A DNA stretch of 64,000 bases from Doryteuthis pealeii (taxonomy: Eukaryota > Mollusca > Cephalopoda > Myopsida > Loliginidae), in assembly GCA_023376005.1 (NCBI GenBank), contig CM042151.1, positions 75,647,039 through 75,711,038 of the forward strand, given 5' to 3'. The position numbers were made by a program, and so were the translations under genes. This document shows, in pieces, positions 1 to 10,162 of the stretch. Below the pieces are notes generated by a model. It was not told where the DNA came from. It did not search any database and saw only the letters and a program-made list of their open reading frames with translations. Position 1 is the stretch's first letter, and each line of letters opens with the position of its first letter.

Positions 1-370
1 ATCATATATGTGCGAGAAAAAGTGGTGACTGAAGGTCTCAGTGTCCTGGCTATGACATTAAACTGTACCTAGTGATGAGGTTCTAATTCTGGAGCTCTGG
101 GGAGTGTGGAGTACCCCTTCATTGCCATTACTCCCAGGTCCACTCTGACTTGGAGTTGTAGTACTTGTTAGGATCTCATCTATGGGTCAAATAGATTTGT
201 TTCAAAATTATATGTATTCGATATGACAGTGTGCAAAAAACAGAAAAACAAAACTTCTCTCATAAAACAACTACACAACAAAATGTAAATAGGGATATAC
301 AATGAATGTGATTCCCTAACCTCTGGGTATAAAATAACCCTAGACAGGTTGACATGCTGTTAAAACCAAT
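1..370 (+). repeat. B2 retroposon, 5' part cut by window edge
   Basis: The window opens inside a B2 copy. The middle (GGTCCACTCTGAC, GGATCTCATCTATGGG) and the B2-type 3' end (CAACTACACAAC, ATAACCCTAGACAGG, ATGCTGTTAAAACC) match other B2 copies in this window, for example 37563-37972 on the other strand. The class is unknown; no coding capacity is seen. Confidence 0.75.
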
Positions 371-416
371 CTATTCTTGTTTAGCCATATGATTTTGACA
401 TGTTATGTTATTTTAG

Positions 417-540
417 TTGTGGGTTAAATAAGAGGACATACTGGGCTCTTTAGCCTTGGCTGAGACAACTCTGAATTCAATTCTCCACTGCTTTGTAACA
501 ATACTGACTTTTGGAGTAAATCCTGAAGAAAACTCAGATG
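417..540 (+). repeat. D SINE 3' fragment
   Basis: It carries the D family 3' motif ACTGGGCTCTTTAGCC followed by TCTGAATTCAA, as in the longer copies at 4166 and 35390. The tRNA-like head is missing. Confidence 0.6.
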
Positions 541-645
541 TAGGAGTTCCAAATTTTCTAATTTCCCCCAGGGAATATTTGTAGCATATCAGATTTTAAA
601 AATTCCTAAAACTTAACTTTTTTTTTTTTTTTTTTAGAAAGGAAT

Positions 646-905
646 GTATGTTTTTACTCAACCCCTCCATCATGGGCAGGATGTGACACAAGCAGAGTAC
701 TGCTGGTTTGAATTCTGCATTCTCCTTCTCTTAGGTTGGTTGTCTTACCGTGGCTAAAGAATCTAAAGAGTCTTCTCTACTATTTATCCATAGCTGAGGG
801 GGTAGGGCATTAGTGTGAAGTGAAATGCAAACAGTCTTGTCCAGGATTTGAACTCTGGTTGATGATTCTATTTCACACCATACTATGATGATAACAATGA
901 CACTA
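646..905 (-). repeat. D tRNA-derived SINE
   Basis: This is a reverse-strand D copy. Read on the minus strand, the head has an RNA polymerase III B-box-like GTTCAAATCCTGGA and the tail has the CACATCCTGCCC / GGAGGGGTTG motif shared with 24925 and 44444. A poly-T run lies just upstream at 617-637. Confidence 0.7.
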
Positions 906-926
906 AACTAACTTCCATTGTCTTTC

Positions 927-1475
927 CGCCCTGTTGGCTGCACCTCTGCAGAGGGGTAAGACTCCCCCAGTGGGTCTACCTGTTGCTCATAGGTGGCAAC
1001 CCATGATGCTTAAGGATGGAACCCAGTTGGCTGAGCAGTCTATGACATGCCACACACCACTTTGGCCCTTACTTAGGCTAGACGGGTGGTCGGAGAGGCC
1101 CCCTCCAATCAATTGGCTAGTCACGTTAAGCCCTAGCACCTATATGATTGCCCCAACTCTATTGCACTTATGGCCAGCCCAAACCCTTTTTATCATATGG
1201 GTGCTAGAAGGCATGTTCTGGGAATGATGTTAAACTATTTGATGTTGAGGTTCCAGTTCTGGAGGTCTGGGGAATGTGGAGCACCCCTTCATCACCATTG
1301 CTCCCAAGTCCACTCTGACCCGGAGTGGTAGTACCTGTTAGGGTCCCATCTATGGGTTATATAGAAAAAAATGTGTTTATAAAGAATTGAATACCCATCA
1401 AGAATTAATTTATTTCAAAACTTTGTCGAAAGATGACCCACCAGGGTTGATATTCTGTAAAACAAAACAAACACG
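927..1475 (+). repeat. B1 retroposon, near full length
   Basis: It starts CGCCCTGTTGG and contains the B1-specific middle module (GATGCTTAAGGAT, CAATTGGCTAGTCACG) and the B1 3' end (TTGATATTCTGTAAAACAAA). A 97-codon open frame inside it is the ordinary B1 reading frame that recurs in other copies and is not treated as a gene. Confidence 0.85.
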
Positions 1476-1700
1476 AGTAGGATGTGACACAAGGTCAATT
1501 TTTAAGTTGAGTCTGACCCAGATTGGTAGTACCTGTTAGGGTTAAATAGTAAAATATTTTTATGAAAAAAAAAAAAAAATTGAGTATCCATTAAGATTGA
1601 ATTTATTTCAAAACTTTGTTTTATGGCATATCAACCTCAATGGGTTATTTTATGCCAACAAACCAAATCAAAAAATCTATTGTCTTTTTGAACTATTCAG
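1476..1700. repeat. Small D and B1 fragments
   Basis: A D tail fragment (GAGTAGGATGTGACACAAGG, minus strand) is followed by a B1 3' fragment (GGTAGTACCTGTTAGGG, + strand) and by a reversed B-type terminus (ATGGCATATCAACC). This is a junction of several broken insertions. Confidence 0.6.
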
Positions 1701-1711
1701 TAATGGTGGTG

Positions 1712-1935
1712 GTGGTGGTGCTGGGGAGTCTTTGTGACTTAATGGCTAACATGCTAGACTGTGACATTGTAGTAATTGAGTTTGAACTCCAGTTACACTA
1801 TTATGTTCACTTTCGGACTAATACCCTTGGGAAAAATATGAGCCCCTTCATCCCCCAGCTATGGGGTAAATAGTACCATTACTGTTCTTCTACAAGAATG
1901 GTTTTGGTATTGAATAACCTATGAAGAGTTATTTC
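1712..1935 (+). repeat. Diverged D-like SINE and B-type terminus
   Basis: A weak tRNA-like head (TTAATGGCTAACATG, GAGTTTGAACTCCAG) is followed by CTAATACCCTTGGG and AGCTATGGGGTAAATAG, the D body motifs. A B-type end (TTACTGTTCTTCTACAAG) follows. The embedded 85-codon frame is not gene-like. Confidence 0.55.
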
Positions 1936-2126
1936 CTATGAGTCTAACATAAACAAAGGGGAACCATTCTTGACTGATAAATTATTTATTTATTTTCCCA
2001 TTAAACTAACCCTTAACCCTAACTCCTAACCCTAACCCAGTCTTCTTTTTTCCTAGTAGATCAATAAATAATTTATCAGTCTGGAGTGGTTCCCCTTTGT
2101 CTATGTTAGACTTATAGCAAATAACC
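1928..2126. mobile_element. Foldback MITE with telomere-like core, copy 1
   Basis: Two arms of about 75 bp are inverted copies: GTTATTTCCTAT...AAAGGGGAACCATTC and its reverse. Between them lies CCTAACCCTAACCC-type sequence (2008-2038), which resembles metazoan telomere repeat. A second copy is at 57059-57243. Superfamily and target duplication are not clear. Confidence 0.75.
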
Positions 2127-2132
2127 ACATGA

Positions 2133-2450
2133 AGGTTGATATGCCATTAAACAAAGAAACCAAACCTATTCTGTGGTGTAAACTTGAAGCCTTAAACCTA
2201 ATATTATTTTGCTTGCCTCTTGAATGTTAACCATAAAATACTAATTAGAATCCTTCATAGATAGAAGCATCGATATCATCATGGACCAATGTTAACTATA
2301 AAATGCTAATTAGAATCCTTCCTGAATAGAAGCATTGATATCATCAAGGACCAATGTTAATTAGAATCTTTCAATCCTTCCTGAATAGAAGCATCGATAT
2401 CATCATGGACCAATGTTAATTAGAATCTTTCAATCCTTCATATCATCATG
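2133..2450 (+). repeat. Tandem repeat of about 70-75 bp, 3-4 copies
   Basis: After a short B-type terminus, the block ATAGAAGCATCGATATCATC plus GACCAATGTTAA and TTAGAATC is repeated three to four times with small deletions. A related single unit occurs near 41580. Confidence 0.75.
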
Positions 2451-2686
2451 TGTTGTTGTAACAACAGGAATCCTAAGAAGATCATGGGTTATATAATTCC
2501 CAACTTAATTAAGTGCATTGACAAGGAATGAGATTATGTTGAAAATATTTGTTTTATAAAATGACTACTTTTTTTTCTTTTCCTCATTAGTCTAAGGACC
2601 TATTGATTTACCTACATATATCTCTTCTCACTTTGCTATTATTTTCAACTACATTATTATTTTAACTTACTTTTTGGCTGCTCTCT

Positions 2687-2875
2687 TAGCTAAAGAAAAT
2701 ATAACAGAATTTAAGAGGCTTTTCTTTTTTCCTCTTTTAAGTCTAAGTCTCCAGTTCTGGGAGAAGTAACAGATTTGAAAATTATTAGTACAGAATTCCC
2801 GTCTGAATATTTTTAAACAAATTGTTATAACCATTAAAGGCACTCATAGCATAGTGTAGTGATTATCGTCATAGA
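2687..2875 (+). repeat. Direct duplication, first copy
   Basis: About 180 bp, from TTAGCTAAAGAAAATATAAC to AAAGGCACTCAT, is repeated at 3684-3860. The end of each copy runs into a tRNA-like SINE head (GTGTAGTGATTA / GTGTAGTGGTTA). A B1 element sits between the copies. 2450-2686 shows nothing recognisable beyond AT-rich sequence. Confidence 0.75.
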
Positions 2876-2900
2876 AAGTAATTAATATAGTAATTATTTT

Positions 2901-3516
2901 TCATTTATTCATCCGCCCTGTCGGTGGGGCATTAGAATGCACCTCTGCAGAGGGGTAAGACTCCCCCAATGGGGCCACCTGTTGGCCGTGGGTGGCGACC
3001 CATGATGCTTAAGGATAGAGCTCAGGTGGATGAGCAGTTCATGACTTGCAATACTCCACTTTGGCCCTATCTTGGGCTAGACGGGCGGTCGGAGAGGCCC
3101 CCTCAGATCAATCGGCTGGTCACGTCAAGCCCTAGCACCTATATGATTTTCCCAACCCCATTGCCCTTATGGCAAGCCCCAACCCCTTTTTATCATATGG
3201 GTGCTAGAAGGTGGTGGCTGCGGGTCTACATGTCCTGGGAATGACGTTAAACTCTATCTGATGGTGAGGTTCCAGTTTTGGAGGTTTGGGGAATGTGGAG
3301 CACCCCTTCATCACCATTGCTCCCTGGTCCACTCTGACCCGGAGTGGTAGTACCTGTTAGGGTCCCATCTATGGGTTAAATAGAAAAATGTATTTATAAA
3401 AAAATTGTATTATCCATTAAGAATTGATTTATTTCAAAACTTTATCGGCATTAAATGACCCACTGAAGTTGATATGCCATAAAACAAAACAAACAAGCAA
3501 ACAATCATTTATTCAT
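2901..3516 (+). repeat. B1 retroposon with 12-bp target duplication
   Basis: The element spans 2913-3504. Both flanks carry TCATTTATTCAT (2901-2912 and 3505-3516), a target-site duplication that fixes both ends. It has a full B1 structure with a tail of AAAC repeats. A tail of short repeats and a target duplication of this length fit LINE-driven retroposition. Confidence 0.9.
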
Positions 3517-3547
3517 ACATTGAGATTAAACAGACCAAATTTGTGCC

Positions 3548-3640
3548 CTGTAAACAAGGCTTAGAATATGCATATGTAGCCCCTGCAAAGGGGTAAGACC
3601 CCCACTAAAGGGGTATTCTGGGCAATAATTTACTCAATCC
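3548..3640 (+). repeat. B2 5' fragment
   Basis: The motifs GCTTAGAATATGCATATG and CCCCTGCAAAGGGGTAAGAC match the B2 head seen at 9345 and 39975. It breaks off after about 90 bp. Confidence 0.65.
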
Positions 3641-3683
3641 TGTTCGTCACTGGTAGGATGTGACACAAGGTTGGTTACTCTTT

Positions 3684-3860
3684 AGCTAAAGAAAATATAA
3701 CAGAATTTAAGAGTTTTTTTCTCTTTCTTTTTTAAGCTAAGTCTCCAGTTCTGGGAAAAGTAACATATTTGAAAATTATCAGTACACGATTCCTGTTGGA
3801 ATATTTTTAGACAAATTGTTGTAACCTTTAAAGGCACTCATTGTGTAGTGGTTAACAGTG
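3684..3860 (+). repeat. Direct duplication, second copy
   Basis: This is the partner of 2687-2875. It is roughly 85-90 percent alike by eye and continues into a tRNA-like head at 3838. Confidence 0.75.
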
Positions 3861-4165
3861 TTCAAGTCCTGATCAAGGCTGTTTGCATTTCACATAGTGC
3901 CAATACCCTTGGTAAATTCCTTCACCACAGATAGGATGTGACATAAGGTTGCAACTATGGGGCAATAGTAATGGATCTGTGAGACTAGCTTGCTAATAAT
4001 TACACCATGATAGGACACCCTTTACATACCTAACCTGTTTGCCATGTGTAGGATGTGACACAAGGTTGCATGTATGGGGCATCCAGCAAGGATTGAACTC
4101 TTTATTCAGTAGTAATGGATCTGTGAGACTAGCTTGCTAATAATTATACCACAATAGGATGCCTT
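3830..4165 (+). repeat. D-like SINE head with a 120-bp tandem duplication
   Basis: A D-like head (GTGTAGTGGTTAACAG, GTTCAAGTCCTGATC) is followed by two copies (about 3929-4040 and 4050-4165) of a block containing GGATGTGACACAAGGTTG, AGTAATGGATCTGTGAGAC and AGCTTGCTAATAATTA. Confidence 0.65.
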
Positions 4166-4365
4166 ACCTGTCGGAAAGGTATGAATCCAACTATTCTTCT
4201 TCCAGCTGTGCATAAATAGTAGGGCAGACTGGGCTCTTTAACCTTGGTTAGACAACCAGTCTAGAAAGGAAACTGTGAATTCAAACCTGTTAAACTCCAC
4301 TTAAGAAACTGAGCTTGTGTCACATCCTACTTGTGTGAAAGGGATGGTAAATATATATATACATG
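4166..4365 (+). repeat. D SINE, body and tail
   Basis: It carries the D body motifs GGGCAGACTGGGCTCTTTAA, CAAACCTGTTAAACTCC and the tail GTCACATCCTACTTG. A short TA microsatellite follows. Confidence 0.75.
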
Positions 4366-4374
4366 TACAGAAAA

Positions 4375-4605
4375 ATGAGAATTTCCAGACAGTGAGGGAG
4401 ACTATCCCCTTCTCACTAGCGCCAGACCAAGGAGATTGTTTTTGCATTTGAGGTGGAGCAACACACCTACCATCAGCTCCTTACTTCACCACACAGATCC
4501 CTGTGCTACTCATACACTGAGTTGGTGATGGGTCAGTATCGGACCAGGGACCTTGCGGTTTCTAGGCAGATGCTCTACTGACTGAGCTAAAACCAGCAAA
4601 TGAAA
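4375..4605 (-). repeat. A tRNA-derived SINE
   Basis: It is a reverse-strand A copy with the tRNA-like head at its right end. On the minus strand the A-box region reads TTTAGCTCAGTC and a B-box-like element lies near 4555. The body has the A-family GGTGGAGC and CTCCTTGGTCTGGCGCTAG motifs. Confidence 0.85.
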
Positions 4606-4914
4606 GTGCGTCAGGTTAAGAGAATATTGATAGCGATGGATTGTCAGTAGATGAAAATATCAACCATGTTGTTGTCATTTAATAAACTTAGATTAATTTG
4701 GCAAATGGCATGATATATGAGGAACCCAGTTAGAATCAAACTCACTAGTAATGGTCTGGTAGCTCAATAACCATCATACTACCCTGTCGGCTGAGGAGAA
4801 GAATATGCTGCAGAGATGCTGATAGGTAAGCGTCCTGTGTTCCTGACGCATAAAAATCTAAAAGGACACAGTAAAATCATATCCATGTGTTCCAGTGTTT
4901 TTCTTTTTTCTTCC
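4606..4914. other. No recognisable feature
   Basis: AT-rich sequence; I see no convincing gene, repeat family or structured element. Confidence 0.5.
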
Positions 4915-5138
4915 CTCAACATTTCAAGCTAACTGTAAATACATTTCAATAGTTTCTTAGAAATGATTTACACAGGATAGGTTACAAAGAAGGAGTTAGC
5001 CGGCTTTAGTTGTTTCCCCAGATTATAAATGAAAACCCTACAATCTATTAAGAAACTTTAGTGGGGACCCATTAATTTTCCCAGAGACAAATATGTGTGT
5101 CCCAGGATGCACTAAATCAAAAAGCTATCAGCATCACT
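4915..5138 (+). repeat. Dispersed segment R, copy 1
   Basis: Segment from CAAGCTAACTGTAAATACA to AAAGCTATCAGCATCAC. A paralogous copy lies at 47650-47910, next to the proposed third exon of ZNF-2. This copy is cut on its right by a B1 insertion. Confidence 0.75.
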
Positions 5139-5645
5139 GCACTGACTGCACCTCTGTAGAGGGATAAAATCCCCCCAATGGGAATCTTGGTGGCTGAGCA
5201 GTCCATGACATACAACACTCCACTTTGGCCCTTACTTGGGCTAAACAGGCAGCCGAAGAGGACCTCTCTAATCAGTCGGCTGGTCAAGACAAGCCCTAAC
5301 ACCTATATGATTGTCCCAACCCTATTACTCTCATGGCAAGACCCCCAACCCATTTTATCATATATGTGCTAGAAGGCGGTGGCTGAGGTCTTAGAGTCCT
5401 GGGTGTGACGTTAAAGTCTATCTAATGGTGAAGTTTCAATTCTGGCACTCTGGGGAGTGTGGAGTACCCCTTCATCGCCATTACTCTTAAGGTCACATCT
5501 ATGGGTTAAATAGAAAAAAAAAAATGTTTTAAAAAAATGAGATGTAAAAATAGAATACCTATCAAAAATAGATAAAGCAAAACATCTTTGACATAAAATG
5601 ACTCCATAAGGGCTGACATACTGTAAAATCCAACCAACCAACCTA
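5139..5645 (+). repeat. B1 retroposon with internal deletion
   Basis: Starts CACTGACTGCACCTCTG. The piece between CCCCCCAATGGGA and TCTTGGTGGCTGAGC lacks about 50 bp present in other B1 copies (the CACCTGTTGGCC...AAGGATAGAACC part). It is more diverged than the 7130 copy. Confidence 0.8.
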
Positions 5646-5754
5646 AATAAAAAAAGTTCCCTAATTGACCAAAACTAAGCAAATTTAGTCAAATATTGCA
5701 TAATGGTTTGAGCGTAGTTGTGAGTGACACAAAACAGCCTCCTGAGCTTAGTGC

Positions 5755-6335
5755 AAAGTCACGCTACACATAGTGCTTGTGGTGTATTGGTTATTGTTGT
5801 AGTAAATGAACACGGTGACCTGAGTTCAAATTCTGGACAAGGCTAGTTGCATTTCATGTTGTGCTAATACTCCTGGGAAAGGTTTGAATCCAACTATTCT
5901 CCCTCCAACTATGAGTAAATAGTAGGGCAGACTGGGCTCTTTAACCTTGGTATGTATAACCAGACAAGGAGAATAAAAAAACTCTAAATTCAAACTCCAC
6001 TTAAAAATTGACCTTGTGTCACATCCTACTCGTGTTTGTTTTGTTTTACAGAATATCAACCTTGGTGGGTCATTTTTCGACAAAGTTTGGAAATAAATTA
6101 ATTCTTGATGGGTACTCAATTTTTTTTATAAACACATTTTTTTCTATTTAACCCATAGATGGGACCCTAACAGGTACTACCACTCCGGGTCAGAGTGGAC
6201 CAGGGAGCAATGGTGATGAAGGGGTGCTCCACATTCCCCAGACCTCCAGAACTGGAACCTCACCATATCAGATAGTTTAACATCATACACAGGACATCCT
6301 ACTTGTGTGGAGGGGTTGGTAATTACATACAAATG
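5755..6335 (+). repeat. D SINE interrupted by a reversed B1 fragment
   Basis: The D head (GTGGTGTATTGGTTATTG, GAGTTCAAATTCTGGAC) and body run to about 6035; the D tail resumes at 6295 (CATCCTACTTGTGTGG). The interruption is the B1 fragment listed next. 5646-5754 shows nothing recognisable. Confidence 0.8.
6036..6294 (-). repeat. B1 3' fragment inserted in D
   Basis: The reversed B1 3' half (TTTTGTTTTACAGAATATCA to GATAGTTTAACATCATAC) is flanked by CATCCTACTCGTGT (6022-6035) and CATCCTACTTGTGT (6295-6308), a 14-bp target duplication with one mismatch. It is 5'-truncated, as expected for incomplete reverse transcription. Confidence 0.85.
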
Positions 6336-6363
6336 GTAAACTCACTAGTCAGAAATAAACATG

Positions 6364-6546
6364 AGTGTTTTTTAGGTATACCCAAATTTTCATTTCATTT
6401 TAAAAACAAATTAAAATTAATTAAATCAATTTATTAAAACCGGATAATTCCCTGATTTTTAGTAAATTTTTTTTGAAATGGGGGGTTTAAATTTGTTTTG
6501 TAAAAACACGGATTTTTCTACAAATTGGGTATACCTAGTGTTTTTT
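6364..6546. mobile_element. Small foldback MITE (GGTATACCC ends)
   Basis: The element spans 6374-6536 (163 bp), with ends AGGTATACCCAAATTT and AAATTGGGTATACCT. It is flanked by AGTGTTTTTT on both sides (6364-6373, 6537-6546). A second copy on the other strand is cut by the window end at 63945-64000. A long T run follows the right flank. Confidence 0.75.
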
Positions 6547-6547
6547 T

Positions 6548-7047
6548 TTTTTTTTTTTTTTTTTAATGACCAACATGTCTGTCATTGTTTCCTTCAATCA
6601 GGATCAAGTGACAATTTTCTTCGATACCCCTGAGAATACTGAAATATACTGGGTGGCCTATAAAAGACTGACTCAAAAAAATGTAATCATTTAGTCTTTT
6701 GAGTCATAAACCCTTGCCTAACCAAGGTTAAAGTGCCCAGAAAAATATTTAGTGTGCTAATTCTTTATGTTAATTTTCAACTTTCTCCACATTGGAAACG
6801 TTACAGTTCCAAAATTGATCTATCCTACTGTACAATGAATGACAGACAAGTGGACAAAAACATATTTGATAAATCATTGTAAATGTGATTATCTAATTTG
6901 AATTTTATTTAATTCCTATAGAAAATTTTTAGGTCATTCTAAAATTTGTTCACTACTTACTCCTTTGATGTATCCTTATTGTGACAGCTCTAGTGTTTAT
7001 CTAAACAAAAATGTCCAAACACTTTTTAATGTTTGTGAGTATTTAAC
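6548..7047. other. No recognisable feature
   Basis: Apart from the T run at 6541-6564 this is AT-rich sequence without an identifiable gene or repeat. Confidence 0.5.
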
Positions 7048-7115
7048 TGTTACAATGATAACTGGAAATTAAAACAACTAGTCTGTTCACTTATCTGATA
7101 CGATTGGTTTGGTTT

Positions 7116-7782
7116 CTTTGTTTAATGGCTCGCCCTGTCGGTGGGGCGTTAGAATGCACAGACTACACCTCTGCAGTGGGGTAAGACTCCCCCAATGGGG
7201 CCACCTGTTTGCCGTTGGTGGTGACCCGTGATGCTTAAGGATAGAACCCAGGTGGATGAGCAGTCCATGACTTGCAATACTCTACTTTGGCCCTATCTTG
7301 GGCTAGACGGGCGGTCGGAGAGGCCTCCTCTGATCAATCGGCTGGTCACGTTAAGCCCTAGCACCTATATGATTTTCCCAACCCTATTGCCCTTATGGCA
7401 AACCCCAACCCTTTTTATCATATGGGTGCTAGAAGGCGGTGGCTGCGGGTCTACATTTCCTGGGAATGACGTTAAACTCTATCTGATGGTGAGGTTCCAG
7501 TTCTGGAAGTTTGGGGAATGTGGAGCACCCCTTCATCACCATTGCTCCCTGATCCACTCTGACCCGGAGTGGTAGTACCTGTTAGGGTCCCATCTATGGG
7601 TTAAATAGAAAACATGAGTTTATAAACGAAATTGTATTATCCATTAAAAATGAAATTATTTCCAAACTTTGTTAGCATTAAACATTTTTTTTACCAATAG
7701 AGGTATTTGGAATAAATAACCCAAGGGGTTGACATGCCGTAAAACCCAACCAACCATCCAAACCAAACCTTTGTTTAATGGC
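7116..7782 (+). repeat. B1 retroposon with 14-bp target duplication
   Basis: Element 7130-7768 is flanked by CTTTGTTTAATGGC (7116-7129 and 7769-7782). It starts TCGCCCTGTCGG and is a complete copy. The longest B1 reading frame (115 codons from 7228) lies here but shares its open state with other copies by descent. Confidence 0.92.
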
Positions 7783-7861
7783 ACATCAACCTTTGAGGGT
7801 TATTTAACACCAAAACCATCCTTGTAGAAGAACAGTAATGGTACTTAAGTTAAAGTCGACA

Positions 7862-8082
7862 GAGGAGCTTATTGTCGTTATTAGCTGGAAAGTGAGGGAG
7901 TGTATCCCCTTTTTGCTAGAGTTAGACCAGGGAAATTATTTTTTCTGAGGTGAAGCGCCACACCTACTGCCAGCTCCCTACTTTACTGCACAGATCAGAT
8001 TACCTGGCTGTGCTACTTATGTGTGGAGTTGGCGAGGGCCAGTATTGAACCTGGAATCTTGTGATCCCTAGGCAACTGTTAA
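7862..8082 (-). repeat. A SINE
   Basis: Reversed A copy with the body motifs CCCTTTTTGCTAG, AGACCAGGGAAATTAT and CCAGCTCCCTACTTTAC. Its head is eroded. It pairs with 8940-9165 through the locus duplication. Confidence 0.8.
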
Positions 8083-8115
8083 AATGATAAATGGAAAGTA
8101 AAATAACTATTAAGC

Positions 8116-8826
8116 CTGTTCACAAGGGATGTCCAACCTGACGTGTAAAATTTATCCCCCCCGCCCCTATATTTAACACAATGTAACTTGAATAAAAGTT
8201 AATATTATCTTCAAAATATTTGGGCCATTCAAAATAAAAAACATTAAAAAAAACTCTTCAGCTTACGAAAATAATGAAAATTATGAACGAAAACAATGTT
8301 TTTGCCCCATTAAATCAATTGAAATTTAACATAGCCAAAAACAAGTCATGATTACAGGCTTTTTTAAAAAGATTCTATGAAAAATGATTTTCACAAAAAT
8401 TTTGATATTTATTCGGCTGTTAATGAAATTATGTTTAAAATAGGTTTTTCATAAAATATATGAGGGAAAATTTTTTTTTTTTATGAAATCTGAAAAAATG
8501 AACTGATAAAAAAACGATTTTTAAATTTTTTCTATAAAGATAAGAGTCTGAATTATTATATATTTATAAGTTTCTATATGTGATTTAAGTAAACAAAAAA
8601 AACATGAATTCTGAATTCTGCTAAAAAATGTTATAATATTATTCTTTTTCAAACTTTTACTTGCTTTTTTAATTGAATTGCGAATAAAAAAAAAATTTTT
8701 TCCAAAGAAATCTGATATAATTATGGTCCAAATATTTTGAAGATAATATTAATCTTTATTCAAGTTTCATTGTGTTAAATATAGGAGGGGGTTAATTTTA
8801 CATGTTAGATTATTTTTACTGTTCAC
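8116..8826. mobile_element. hAT-like MITE, 695 bp
   Basis: Element 8124-8818 is flanked by an exact 8-bp duplication, CTGTTCAC (8116-8123, 8819-8826). Its arms of about 90 bp are inverted repeats (GACGTGTAAAATT..., ending near 8230, and its reverse from 8722). The left end AAGGGATGTCCAACCTG resembles hAT ends (CAGGGATGTCCAACC type). The inside is AT-rich with no transposase frame, so it is non-autonomous. Confidence 0.85.
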
Positions 8827-8939
8827 CTAAATTGATGTGATTGGTTTGGTTTCTTTGTTTAATGGCATATCAACCTTTGAGGGTTATTAAAACCAAAGCC
8901 ATCCTTGTAGAAGAACAGTATAAGGGTACTTAAGTTAAT

Positions 8940-9170
8940 GTCAGCATACAGGCTTATTATCGGTATTAGCTGGGAGTCTACCCCCTTTTTGCTAGAGCTA
9001 GACCAGAGAGATTGTTTTTCTTAGGTGGAGCACCACACTTACTGCTAGCTCCCTTCTTTACCACACAGATCAGATTACCAAGCTGTGTTACTCATGTGCT
9101 GAGTTGGCGAGGGCCAGTCTCAACAAACTTGGAATCTTGTGATTCCTAGGCAACTGAGCTAAACTGGTAC
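8940..9170 (-). repeat. A SINE
   Basis: Reversed A copy; body CTTTTTGCTAGAGCTAGACC, head ending ACTGAGCTAAACTGG. It is the duplicate of 7862-8082. Confidence 0.8.
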
Positions 9171-9171
9171 T

Positions 9172-9325
9172 ATTTATTCCGTAAGTAGCAGGATGAGGGG
9201 GTCCATACCTTTCCCAAGGATATTAATCCATTCCAAAAGTGAATGTAATAGTGCAACTGGTGTTCGAACTCACTACGATGTTGCTATTCAGCATATTAGC
9301 CACTATGTGATGTGGACCCCCCCCC
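9172..9325 (-). repeat. tRNA-like SINE fragment
   Basis: On the minus strand a B-box-like GAGTTCGAACACCAG is followed by CCTTGGGAAAGGTATGGACC, the D body motif. The head differs from the other D copies, so this may be a separate subfamily. Confidence 0.6.
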
Positions 9326-9344
9326 CCTAAATTGATGTGAAGCT

Positions 9345-9850
9345 CTGTCGGCAGGGCTTAGAATATATTGACTCTATCCCCTGCAGAAAGTTAAGACCCT
9401 CACAAAAAGGGATGTCCTGGCGATGACACTAAACTGCATCTGATGGGGCCCCCTCCGATCAATCGGCTGGTCACGTCAAGCCCTAGCACCTATATTATTG
9501 CCCCAACCCTACTGCCCTTATAGCAAGTCCCAAACTCTTTTTTTCATATGGGTGCTAGAAGGTGGTGGCTGAGAGTCTACATGTCCTGGGAATGACGTTA
9601 AACTCTATCTGATGGTGAGGTTCCAGTTTTAGACGTTTGGAGAATGTGGAGCACCCCTTTATCACCGTTGCTCCCAGGTCCACTCTGACCCGGAGTGGTA
9701 GTACCTGTTAGGGTCCCATCTATGGGTTAAATACAAAAATGTGTTTATAAAAAAATTGAATATCCATTTAAGAATGACTTTATTTCAAAACTTTATCAGC
9801 ATTAAATGACCCACTGAGTTTAATATGCCATAAAACAAAACAAAGCAAAC
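9345..9850 (+). repeat. B2/B1 chimera
   Basis: 9345-9450 is a B2 head (GCTTAGAATATATTGACTC, CACTAAACTGCATCTGATGG). It switches without a gap to the B1 middle module at GGCCCCCTCCGATCAATCGG and continues as B1 to about 9845. The junction is at the point where B1 and B2 differ. Confidence 0.8.
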
Positions 9851-9854
9851 CTTA

Positions 9855-10135
9855 TGGCTTATGCATCTGATGGTGAGGCTGGAGTATCCTTTCATTGCCA
9901 TTACTTCCAGGTTCACTCTGACCCAGAGTGGTAGTACCTGTTTAGTGTCCCATGTATGGGTAAAATAAATCTGCTTAAAAATCATTCATATTTCATAGAA
10001 CTGTGAACAAAAAAACAAAACAAAAACCTCTTAAGAAACAACTACACAAATAATGTAGATACGAACTTACAATGAACTTGATTGCCAAAACTCTCTACAT
10101 AAAATAACCCTAGACAGGTTGACAATTATAGCCTC
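9855..10135 (+). repeat. B2 3' part
   Basis: Contains ATGCATCTGATGGTGAGG, CAACTACACAAATAATG and the B2 end ATAACCCTAGACAGGTTGAC. Confidence 0.8.
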
Positions 10136-10162
10136 AAGTAACAATTCTTAATCTATTGATAA

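Larger units (their letters stand above)
7048..9175. repeat. Tandemly duplicated locus split by two insertions
   Basis: Two copies of a locus of about 390 bp lie in tandem: 7048-7129 plus 7783-8087, and 8088-8123 plus 8827-9175. Each runs from TGTTA(A/C)AATGATAA through GGTTTGGTTTCTTTGTTTAA into a reversed A SINE. The first copy later received a B1 element, the second a hAT-like element. Confidence 0.8.

Noticed and set aside
2008..2038. Chromosome end or telomere
   Set aside because: Only a few degenerate units lie inside a foldback element, and the same arrangement recurs at 57 kb.
934..7575. Recurring open frame of 60-115 codons in several B1 copies (for example 934, 2969, 5178, 7228, 26229, 45508)
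   Set aside because: The frames differ in length and start, some copies interrupt them, and similarity reflects common descent of a repeat. No domain is recognisable.
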